Shown here: positions 51,628-59,718 of the stretch, piece after piece | Position numbering within the stretch: the first letter of the stretch is position 1 | Layout of the letters: each line of letters begins with the position of its first letter | DNA from: Luteolibacter yonseiensis | Lineage (GTDB): Bacteria; Verrucomicrobiota; Verrucomicrobiia; Verrucomicrobiales; Akkermansiaceae | Direction: 5' to 3' | Assembly (NCBI RefSeq): GCF_016595465.1 | Contig: NZ_JAENIK010000004.1 | Coordinates: 186,001 to 250,000, forward strand | Length of the DNA: 64,000 nucleotides | Position numbers and translations under genes: made by a program | Notes under the pieces: generated by a model | Seen by the model: only the letters and a program-made list of their open reading frames with translations | Told to the model about the DNA's origin: nothing | The model's database searches: none

Positions 51628-52367
51628 TGTCGGCCCAAGGTTGAAATCAGCGCCCGCATCTCGTCTTCCACCTCCTCGGGAGAGGATACCGTACCCGCCA
51701 CCTCCTCGCGGAAAATTTCCCGGAAGCGTCTCCGGAACCGGTGGACCAGGCTGCGCGCGGATGCCGGGAGCAGCTGCAGCTCGCGTGCGATCGCCGGATA
51801 GTCGATGTCCCCGCGCTCCGCCGTGAGGCAGGATTTCAGAACGTCGAAGTCATTGGGCCGGGTGCTCCGTTCATACTCGCGCCGCAGGTGGTCCAGGGTG
51901 GTCCGCATGAGCACCATCGCCCAGTTCCGGTCGAACAGCAGCTCGTCCGGCACGGAGGAGCCCGCCGCGTCATCGGCGGAAAACAGGCGTTCCCCCTCCT
52001 CGGATTGAAGGCTCACCAACCGCGAACCACCGCCGCGCTTGTCCGCCCGGGTGCGGTCCCACTCGTTCGCGAGGAACCGCTTCATCGCCACCAGCAGGAA
52101 GGTCCGCAGACGCCCGCGATCCTGGTGCGCCGAGGACAGCCAGCCTTTTTCCAGCAGGCGGGAGAAGAAGTCATGCGTGAGATCCTGCGCGTCATGGGGG
52201 GAGTAACCGCGCCGCCGCACGTAGGCATACAGGGGGGAAAGGTATTGCCGGTAGAGCGACTCCACCGAGGCGTTCACCTGTGCCGGGGAATGGCCCTGCG
52301 CGCCGACCACCACGGACCAGCGGGTGGTGTGGAATTCTCCCAAATGGGTGTGGAAGGCGGGCGACAT
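51624..52367 (-). CDS. ECF-type sigma factor paired with the Ser/Thr kinase
   Basis: 247 residues. Sigma region 2 at about residues 30-105 (HDAQDLTHDFFSRLLEKGWL, the -10 recognition helix) and region 4 at about 165-230 (YPAIARELQLLPASARSLVHRFRRRFREI). A charged insert lies between them. Its C-terminus extends beyond region 4 for about 25 residues. There is no separate anti-sigma gene; the coupled downstream kinase is the likely regulator, as in the ECF families associated with kinases. It is preceded by a 208-bp gap containing a long hairpin. Confidence 0.88.
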   Translation of the reverse strand: MSPAFHTHLGEFHTTRWSVVVGAQGHSPAQVNASVESLYRQYLSPLYAYVRRRGYSPHDAQDLTHDFFSRLLEKGWLSSAHQDRGRLRTFLLVAMKRFLANEWDRTRADKRGGGSRLVSLQSEEGERLFSADDAAGSSVPDELLFDRNWAMVLMRTTLDHLRREYERSTRPNDFDVLKSCLTAERGDIDYPAIARELQLLPASARSLVHRFRRRFREIFREEVAGTVSSPEEVEDEMRALISTLGRQ

Positions 52368-52475
52368 GAGATCGGATCAGGCAGATGGGGATGAAATCCG
52401 GCGGAAGCAGCATGGCATGATGGCGGAGGCCGGAGAAGCGGTAAAACCCGGAAAGCTTCGTGAGGAAAAGAAGCA

Positions 52476-52560
52476 CACACTCCTGAGGGGGAAGCGGATG
52501 GCCGGCAGGAGAATCGTGCTTTTCTCCCTGTTCCCCATCCGCTTCGCCGACAAGAGTGTG
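52476..52560. other. Long nested stem-loop between the secretin-N-domain gene and the ECF operon
   Basis: Three nested paired blocks: outer CACACTC (52476-52482) with GAGTGTG (52554-52560), middle GAAGCGGATGG (52491-52501) with CCATCCGCTTC (52535-52545, 11 bp perfect), and inner GGAGAA with TTCTCC. On the minus strand a pyrimidine-rich run with CTTCTTTTCCTC follows, not a clean T-tract. It may terminate the upstream gene partly or act as an attenuator. Confidence 0.6.
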
Positions 52561-52575
52561 CCCGCTCCCTCCGCT

Positions 52576-55500
52576 TTAACGTGCCGACGGCTCCACGGGG
52601 GCCATGAGCTCCCTGGCCCGCTTCCACTGATCTGGCGGAATCGAGTTCAGGAGCTGGACCAAGGTTTCAACCTTGTCCAACTGGTTCGCGCTGTTGGTGA
52701 CCAGAAGGTGTGTGGAATTGAGCGTGGCGGAGGTTCCTTTGTCGAATTTGATACCATTCGACTTGAGCAGTTCGGTTACCGAAGGACGGGTCTTCTGGCC
52801 GGCGGGATTTTCCGCCGCCGCATTCGCGTTTGATGCGGATTGCAGCGCGGAATAAAAATGCGCCGGCACGGCGAACGTCCGCGTATAGATCTCCTTTTCC
52901 AGCACGCTTGGATCCAGTATGGTAACGGAGAAGTCATCCACCCGGTAGCCCAGGCCGGCGGCGTCACAGATATACTTGAGGGCGACGGCGATCGGAGTGT
53001 TGCGCAGGCTCAGGTCCTTGATGCGGATGGACGCCGGAGCGGTCGCGGCGGCCTCCTTCCGGATCACGAAGTTCAATCCCTTTTTACCCGGATCGGGTTC
53101 CAAGGTATCAAGTTCGACAGCTTGTTTTCTCAGGAAGTCGACCGCCTCCTCCAACGAGACATCCTTGAAGTCGGTCAAGGGGATGACGATTTTTTCCAGT
53201 TTGTTGGTGAGGTAGGCGGTGCCGGACAGCGGCTCTTCAACCGGCTTGGCAGGCTCCGGGGCCGGGGTGATCGCCAGGATCAGCTGTTCGAGCTTGTCCA
53301 GCTCCATCGGATTGTTGGTCACGATCAGCGTGCCCCCGGATGTGAGGGACGCGGAGCTGCCTTCGCCGAAAAGGATGCCGTTGGCTTTCAGCAGTTCCTG
53401 GACAGGGACACGCACCGGCGGGCGATCGGTGACCGGCGGCTTCTTTTCGAACGGATCCGCGGCGGCCTCCTCCGATCCGGACGGGGGCTCCAGTATGGAA
53501 GTGAAATCGAGCGGCACCGAGAAGGTGCGGGTGAAAAGTTCCTGATGGATCGAATCCTGGGAAACGAGCATAACGGCGAAGTCATCCACCTTGTAACGCA
53601 TGCGGGTCACTTGGCAGACGTATTTCAACGCCTCGCCGAGGGGAACGTTGCGAAGGCGGAGACTCCGGATGGGGAGGGGTTCCGGATCATTCGGACGGGG
53701 CCTGATGACAAGGTTCACCCCCTTGAGCGAGGGATCGGGTTCAGTTGCATCAAGTTCGACGGACTTTTTCCTGAGAAGTTCGACGGCTGTTTCCAAAGAA
53801 ACGTTTTCCAACTGGATCGATGGAATGACGATCTCCCGGAGCTTGCGCGTGATGCGGGTGACCCCCTCGGTGGGCACCTCCAGCTCGACATCCTGGGCGA
53901 CAGGTGAGGAGGTTCCGCCGATTGCTTGGATCAACATTTCAAGCTTGTCCACTTCGTCCGGTGTGTTCGTTACGAGGAGCAGGCCCTCCTCCGTCAGCAG
54001 CGCGGAACATCCCTCGCCGAATCGGATGCCGTTGGAATTGAGCAATTTTAAGATCGAGGGGCGGGGCGCGTCGGCAGGCGCTCCGGATTCCTCCTGCAAT
54101 GCCGAAGCGAAATCGACCGGCACCTTGAACCGGAGGGTGAGAAGTTCCTTTTCGACATCCGCCTGGGGGACGAGAGTGATGATGGAGCGCTCCACCTTGA
54201 AACGTGAGGCGGTGGCGTCGCAAACATGCTTCAGCACTTGTGCGATCGGGATGTCGCGGAGATGCAGGTTCCTGATACGTGCCGCCTCCCCGCCTCCGGT
54301 CCGGGGCCGCACCACGAAGTCCATCCCTTTCAGCATGGGGTCGGGTTCGGCCGCATCAAGCTCGATGGATCGACTTCTGATGAACTCGACCGCTTCGTCC
54401 AGGGAGACATCATCGAAGTCGACCGATGGGATGATGATGCTGTTGAGCTTGTCCAAAGTCCTTTGGGTTAGGTCGGGCGGAGCCTTGTCAACCGGCTTCG
54501 CAGTGCCCGTTTCCGGGATCGACCACATGATCAGTTGTTCCAGCTTGTCCAGTTGGTTCGGGGTGTTGGTGACCAGAAGGACGCCTCCTCCCGGCAGGGA
54601 AGCGGAGCTGCCTTCACCGAAAAGGATGCCGTTGTCTTTCAGCAAATCCTGGATCGGACGGTCGGCTCCCGATGGCGAATTGGAAGCGATGAGGGATGGG
54701 AAATCCGGTGGCACGTGGAAGGAGCGGGTGTAAAGCTCGCTTTCGGCCACACTCGCCGGCACCAGGGTGACTGCGGAATCATCCACCTTGTAGCGCATCG
54801 AAGTCATCTGGGTGAGGTAGCCCAGAACGGTTCCAAGCGGCACGTTGCGCAGGTGGAGGCTTTTGACACGGGTGGAGGCGTCGGCAGGGGCCGGGGAGGC
54901 GGGAGGCAGCTTCCCGCCATAAGGCCGCACGACAATGTTCAATCCCTTGCGCTCGGGATCGGGTTCGGCGGTGTCGAGCTCGACGGACTTCGTTCTCAGG
55001 AATGCGACGACTTCTTCCAACGGGGCGTCTTCGAAGTCGACCGAGGGGATGATCATGCGGTTGAGTTTATGAACGATCCGCTGCATCTCCTTCGAGTGTG
55101 GCACATTGTTCAGCTTCCAATAATTAATTTGCTCACCACCGGCCGGTGGGGATATCTCCGGCAATTGGTTGGTCCGGTACGAGGCCAGCGTGGCTTCCAC
55201 CCCGGCCTTTTTCGCCACGGTCGCCGCCGCGACGGCCCTTTCCTGCTCGGCGACAGCCTCCTCGCGTTTCCCGAGCAGGAACAGCGCCCGGGCCCTGGTA
55301 TCCAGGGTGTTCGATTTCAGCTCATTGTCCCGGCCGCACAGTTCGAGGGCGATGGTCGCCAGCTTGAGCGAGATTTCCGGGTGGCGCCCTGCGGCGTCCG
55401 GCGAGGTGATCATGCGCCACGCCATGTCGTTGAGTGTGGAGGCGCTTTCCCTCATGTCCTCCGTACCGACGGCGGAGGCTTTCGCGTCCGCGTCCAGCTC

Positions 55501-55725
55501 GGAGTCCACCTTGACGAGCCATTGCACGTACTTGCTGATGGCTTCCGGGGAGGAGCCGTCCGTCTCACCCGCCGATGCGGCGAGGGCACGGACCGAGTCC
55601 CGGTATTGTTTCATGAGCACCTTCTGCTCGATCTCACGGATCCTTGCCGGAGCGTCCTGCGCGTGCAGCAGGGGCGTGGACAGGGCCGTGACGAGCAACA
55701 GGACTTTGGCAGATGATGGTTTCAT
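52576..55725 (-). CDS. Exported TPR plus four-fold secretin N-domain repeat protein
   Basis: 1049 residues from the ATG at 55725 (signal peptide MKPSSAKVLLLVTALSTPLLHA). Residues about 30-190 look TPR-like. Then four tandem units of about 200 residues begin near 218, 425, 630 and 845. Each unit has two STN/secretin-N0-like domains (IIPSVDFEDAPLEEVVAFLR with GLNIVVRP, and SLHLRNVPLGTVLGYL with MRYKVDDSAVTLVP) followed by a short LLKDNGILFGEGSSA...LLVTNTPNQLDKLEQLI segment like the secretin N1/N2 or NolW region. There is no secretin pore domain at the end. STN domains bind TonB or secretin partners in other systems. The function here is unknown. It may be the first gene of the ECF-kinase cluster. 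Confidence 0.8.
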   Translation of the reverse strand: MKPSSAKVLLLVTALSTPLLHAQDAPARIREIEQKVLMKQYRDSVRALAASAGETDGSSPEAISKYVQWLVKVDSELDADAKASAVGTEDMRESASTLNDMAWRMITSPDAAGRHPEISLKLATIALELCGRDNELKSNTLDTRARALFLLGKREEAVAEQERAVAAATVAKKAGVEATLASYRTNQLPEISPPAGGEQINYWKLNNVPHSKEMQRIVHKLNRMIIPSVDFEDAPLEEVVAFLRTKSVELDTAEPDPERKGLNIVVRPYGGKLPPASPAPADASTRVKSLHLRNVPLGTVLGYLTQMTSMRYKVDDSAVTLVPASVAESELYTRSFHVPPDFPSLIASNSPSGADRPIQDLLKDNGILFGEGSSASLPGGGVLLVTNTPNQLDKLEQLIMWSIPETGTAKPVDKAPPDLTQRTLDKLNSIIIPSVDFDDVSLDEAVEFIRSRSIELDAAEPDPMLKGMDFVVRPRTGGGEAARIRNLHLRDIPIAQVLKHVCDATASRFKVERSIITLVPQADVEKELLTLRFKVPVDFASALQEESGAPADAPRPSILKLLNSNGIRFGEGCSALLTEEGLLLVTNTPDEVDKLEMLIQAIGGTSSPVAQDVELEVPTEGVTRITRKLREIVIPSIQLENVSLETAVELLRKKSVELDATEPDPSLKGVNLVIRPRPNDPEPLPIRSLRLRNVPLGEALKYVCQVTRMRYKVDDFAVMLVSQDSIHQELFTRTFSVPLDFTSILEPPSGSEEAAADPFEKKPPVTDRPPVRVPVQELLKANGILFGEGSSASLTSGGTLIVTNNPMELDKLEQLILAITPAPEPAKPVEEPLSGTAYLTNKLEKIVIPLTDFKDVSLEEAVDFLRKQAVELDTLEPDPGKKGLNFVIRKEAAATAPASIRIKDLSLRNTPIAVALKYICDAAGLGYRVDDFSVTILDPSVLEKEIYTRTFAVPAHFYSALQSASNANAAAENPAGQKTRPSVTELLKSNGIKFDKGTSATLNSTHLLVTNSANQLDKVETLVQLLNSIPPDQWKRARELMAPVEPSAR

Positions 55726-55954
55726 TGGTTCGTGTTCGGGGATTTCGGGCCCGGCAGCGCGACCCGTCCATCGGGCCAACTCCACCGTTCACTTACCTGT
55801 TTAAGAATCCAGCGGCGCATGTTGCATGATTCGGGAAAATAGTTGCCGAATTCTTCCCGGCTCCACCATGACAAAAAACCACGGGGAGGAGGCATTCCAT
55901 TTTCCGGGCGATTTTCCTCGTATTTTCCGGTGATTCCCGACAATCGGCGCCACC

Positions 55955-57145
55955 ATGGCGGAGATTGCGGAAGAGGTCGAGAGCGCGGGCAGGATTCCTG
56001 CGATACCCACCATCCTGGATGTCGTGTGCAGGACCACGGGCATGGGCTTCGCGGCGGTGGCGAGGGTGACGGAAAACCGTTGGATCGCATGCGCGGTGCT
56101 GGATCACATCCGCTTCGGGCTGGAGCCGGGGGGCGAACTGGATCTCACCACCACGATCTGCCACGAGATCCGCCAGCAGCGGCAGCCCGTGGTGATCGAC
56201 CACGTGGACGAGGATCCGCTCTACCGCTCCCATCACACCCCGGCTTGTTACGGTTTCCAGAGCTACATCTCATTTCCCATCCTGCTGCCGGACGGGCGGT
56301 TTTTCGGCACGCTCTGCGCGATCGATCCGAAACCGGCTTCGCTGAAAACTCCCGCCATCACAGGCATGTTCCGTTTGTTCGCGGAACTCATCGCGTTCCA
56401 TATCGACGTCGCCGAGAAGCTGAGGGTTTCGGAAGAGGACTTGAGAAAGGAGCAGGACGACTCGAAGCTCCGCGAGCAATTCATCGCCGTGCTCGGGCAT
56501 GACCTGCGCGGCCCGCTGGGGGCGATCACGATGGGAACGGCGCTGTTGAGAGAGGGGAAACTCGCACCCCATGCCGAGGGACTCGTGGACATGATGGAAA
56601 AAAGCGCGGGAAGAATGTCGGGCCTGATCGATGACGTGATGGACTTCGCGCGCGGGAGACTTGGACAGGGAATTTCGCTGGAAGGCCTCTCGCAGGAACC
56701 GGTGGATCACCTGCTGGAGCAGGTTCTGGATGAAATCAGGACGGGATTCCCGGACCGCGGGATCACGACACGGTTCGATCTGCGGGAACCATTCCCCCAT
56801 GATCCCAAGAGGTTTTCCCAATTGGTCGCCAACCTGGTTTCCAATGCGATGACCCATGGCCGCCCGGAGAGGGATGTGGAGGTGACCGCCGTCTGCGCGG
56901 GCGGGAATTTCGTTTTCAGCGTGGCGAACGCGGCGGCCCCCATTCCGCCGCATCTCCTCGGCCGCTTGTTCGAGCCGTTCAATCGCGGAGACATGAACGA
57001 CTCCCGCGAAGGGCTCGGGCTGGGCCTCTACATTGCTTCCCAGATCGCGAAATCCCACGGCGGGAAACTGGAAGTGGTTTCCGATGAAAAAGAAACGCGT
57101 TTCACCTTCAGCGCTTCCATCGGAAGCGGATCGGGGCCAGTCTGA
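55955..57145 (+). CDS. Orphan GAF-domain sensor histidine kinase
   Basis: 396 residues with no membrane segment. A GAF domain at about 10-160 (FAAVARVTENRWIACAVLDHI, YISFPILLPDGRFFGTLCAIDP) is followed by a short coiled linker, HisKA with the phospho-His in FIAVLGHDLRGPLG (about 180-200) and HATPase_c with the N-box LVANLVSNAMTH and GLGLGLYIASQIAKSHGG. It is cytoplasmic. No response regulator is adjacent. It is divergent from the secretin-N-domain gene across 229 bp. The GAF ligand is unknown; a bilin-binding cysteine is not evident, so light sensing is not supported. Confidence 0.9.
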   Translation: MAEIAEEVESAGRIPAIPTILDVVCRTTGMGFAAVARVTENRWIACAVLDHIRFGLEPGGELDLTTTICHEIRQQRQPVVIDHVDEDPLYRSHHTPACYGFQSYISFPILLPDGRFFGTLCAIDPKPASLKTPAITGMFRLFAELIAFHIDVAEKLRVSEEDLRKEQDDSKLREQFIAVLGHDLRGPLGAITMGTALLREGKLAPHAEGLVDMMEKSAGRMSGLIDDVMDFARGRLGQGISLEGLSQEPVDHLLEQVLDEIRTGFPDRGITTRFDLREPFPHDPKRFSQLVANLVSNAMTHGRPERDVEVTAVCAGGNFVFSVANAAAPIPPHLLGRLFEPFNRGDMNDSREGLGLGLYIASQIAKSHGGKLEVVSDEKETRFTFSASIGSGSGPV

Positions 57146-57503
57146 AGCAGGTCCATTCTTCATCAGAGCGACAGCCTGATGATCGCCGTGGCCCCAAGCC
57201 ACGGGGCGATGCGATAAGAACGTCGGATGGGGTAAAAAGAATCCGGAAAGGAGCGGATGCCTGTCCATGGAATCTCCCTCCGCCGGGAGCGCGGGATTCA
57301 TCCCACGCGAACGGGTTCCTCCATCCATTTCAGAATCCGCCGACAGCCGCAGCCTGTCTCTCCCGCCAGTCCCGGTCCTCTCTCCCTTGGCTTCTTGACC
57401 GTGCAAATCCCGCCCACCTCTTCCAAACCCGATGCACCCGGAAAAATCCGTTAGAATAGATCGTGACGATCCCCTTGAATCCGGCCAAAAACATGTTGCC
57501 CCT
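57146..57503. other. 358-bp spacer with a GC hairpin
   Basis: No convincing gene. A hairpin at 57182-57210 pairs ATCGCCGTGGC with GCCACGGGGCGAT around a CCCAA loop, with one bulged G; no T-tract follows, so it may be a REP-like element or a weak terminator of the kinase gene. The rest is pyrimidine-rich and gives no clear promoter. Confidence 0.5.
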
Positions 57504-59666
57504 ATGATTGATCCACCCCTCCGTAGCCGGACCTTCCGCCTCTGGCTTTTCACCATCCACCTGCTTGCGGTCCTGGTCCACGTCCAGCCCGCCATGGCGG
57601 CCTCGGCTGACTATGCCCTCCTCACCCGCCTCGTGCCCTCCACAGGCACCCTGTCCCCGGCATTCTCCAGCCATAACTTCCAGTATGGCATGGCACTCCC
57701 CGCCGGAGCCTCCGCCATTTCCCTCACCGCCACCACTGCGGACAAAAACGACACCATCACGGTGAACGGCACCCCCGTGGACGCCGGAACCCCGAGCGGA
57801 GCCATCCCGGTGCAAGCGGGGGTGAATACCATCCAGATCAACACCCGGCACGGTTCGACCACGCGGTCCTACCGGATCACCGCCTTGGTCCCACCCGCCC
57901 AGCCCGCGAGCCTCGAGGCACTCACCGACCCCTCGGTTTTTCCCGGAGTCGGCTCTGATCCAGCGAATTTCACGCTCGTCGGAAACCAGCTCTTCTTCAC
58001 CGCCACCTCCGCCACCCACGGCACCGAGTTGTGGAAATGCGACGGCACCACGGCGGGCACCGTCCGGGTCAGGGACATCAACCCGGGAACGGCCTCCAGC
58101 AATCCCGCTTATCTCAGGGCCATGGGCGGCCGTTTATATTTCAGTGCCGACGATGGCACCGGCGGCATCGAATTATGGAAAAGCGACGGCACCACGGAGG
58201 GCACCGTCCGGGTCAGGGACATCAATCCCGGTGCCGGATCAAGCGAGCCCTCCGACCTCGTCGTAATGGGCGACAACCTGTTTTTCCAAGCCTCTGACAC
58301 TCCTTATAGAGGTGAACTGTGGAAAAGCGACGGCACCGAGGCGGGCACCGTCCTGTTGATGAATCTCAATTCAGGCCCCGTTTGGAACGATCCCAACGAT
58401 TTCACAGCTGTCGGCGACACCTTGTATTTCCGGGCCTCCACCCATATGTCCGGCACCGAGCTTTGGAAGAGCGATGGAACCACGGAAAGCACGGTGCAGG
58501 TCAGGGAGATCAATCCGGAAAACAACCCCAGCGATCCCGCCCATCTGACGGACGTCCGCGGCACCTTGTATTTCACCGCTTCCGACGGCACCCACGGTCA
58601 TGAGCTGTGGAAGAGCGACGGCACTGAAGCGGGCACCATGATGGTCAGCGACATTTTCCCGGGTCCCGGTTCCAGCGCTCCCACCGCTCTGACGGAAGCC
58701 GGCGGGATCCTGTATTTCACCGCATCAGACGGCATGCACGGCCACGAGTTGTGGAAAAGCGACGGCACCGCCGGCGGAACCGTGATGGTAAGCGACCTCG
58801 CGGAGGGTACCGGTGGTTCGACCCCAGCCAATCTGAAATGGGTAGGGACCAGACTTTACTTCGTGGCGACGACCGAGGATACCGGTGCCCAACTCTTTGT
58901 CTACGACACCGCTGGTCTGCCGACCGTCCGTGGCCAGCAGGTGCTTTCCATCACTTCCACCTCCGGCATCTTCGGCGGCGAGGTCACTTCGATCGGCAAT
59001 TCCGAGATCACCGCACGCGGCATCGTTTTTTCCCCGGCCGATATCAACGCGGATCCACGGCTCGGCGGCAATGAAGTGGCCTTGGGCACGAGTGCCGGCA
59101 GCCTCGGTACCTTCGAACTCCAGAACGGCAACCTCACCGCGGGCACTGTTTACGCCTACCGGGCCTACGCCACCAATGTCAACGGCACCGCATACAGCGC
59201 GCTTGGAGCATTCGCCACCCTGTCCGGCCTCACTCCCACGGAATACTGGCGTGACACTTATTTCGGAAATTTAAAAAACACCGGCACCGCCGCCGACCTC
59301 GCCGACCCGGATCACGACGGAGTCGTAAATCTCCTTGAACGGGCCTTCCGCCTCCATCCGCTCATTCCCGGCAGCTCCGCCCTCGTCCCCGGTAACGGCA
59401 CCACCGGCCTGCCCTCCATCACCCTCGCCGAAGGTCCGCAAGGCCACGTCCTTACCATCGAATACGTCCGCCTCAAGGCCTCCGGCAGCTCCGGCCCCAC
59501 CTACACCCCGCAGTTCTGTACCGACCTGAACGGGCCATGGCAAAACCACAGCGGCGACGAGATCGTGCAATCCATCGACGCGGATTGGGAACGCGTCACC
59601 GTGCGGGCGCCCGCGACCGAAGACACCCCGCGCTTCGCAAGAGTGAGAGTGGTGGCGGTGCCTTGA
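57504..59666 (+). CDS. ELWxxDGT-repeat exported protein
   Basis: 720 residues from MIDPPLRSR; an upstream ATG (57432) extends the frame but disrupts the signal peptide, which lies at about 12-33 (WLFTIHLLAVLVHVQPAMA). A cadherin-like beta-sandwich is at about 36-125 (FSSHNFQYGMALPAGASAISLTAT). It is followed by six ELWK(C/S)DGT-x-(A/E)-GT repeats (about 180-460), each with a L-F-F/L-Y-F-x-A strand, forming a propeller-like array. The C-terminal region ends in the same DPDHDGVVNLLERAF and terminal Ig-like modules as other verrucomicrobial surface proteins. The family is exported; the role is unknown. Confidence 0.88.
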   Translation: MIDPPLRSRTFRLWLFTIHLLAVLVHVQPAMAASADYALLTRLVPSTGTLSPAFSSHNFQYGMALPAGASAISLTATTADKNDTITVNGTPVDAGTPSGAIPVQAGVNTIQINTRHGSTTRSYRITALVPPAQPASLEALTDPSVFPGVGSDPANFTLVGNQLFFTATSATHGTELWKCDGTTAGTVRVRDINPGTASSNPAYLRAMGGRLYFSADDGTGGIELWKSDGTTEGTVRVRDINPGAGSSEPSDLVVMGDNLFFQASDTPYRGELWKSDGTEAGTVLLMNLNSGPVWNDPNDFTAVGDTLYFRASTHMSGTELWKSDGTTESTVQVREINPENNPSDPAHLTDVRGTLYFTASDGTHGHELWKSDGTEAGTMMVSDIFPGPGSSAPTALTEAGGILYFTASDGMHGHELWKSDGTAGGTVMVSDLAEGTGGSTPANLKWVGTRLYFVATTEDTGAQLFVYDTAGLPTVRGQQVLSITSTSGIFGGEVTSIGNSEITARGIVFSPADINADPRLGGNEVALGTSAGSLGTFELQNGNLTAGTVYAYRAYATNVNGTAYSALGAFATLSGLTPTEYWRDTYFGNLKNTGTAADLADPDHDGVVNLLERAFRLHPLIPGSSALVPGNGTTGLPSITLAEGPQGHVLTIEYVRLKASGSSGPTYTPQFCTDLNGPWQNHSGDEIVQSIDADWERVTVRAPATEDTPRFARVRVVAVP

Positions 59667-59718
59667 CTGTCTGAAATCCGGAACAACATCGGCAGGCCCA
59701 CCTGAAGCGACACGAACA

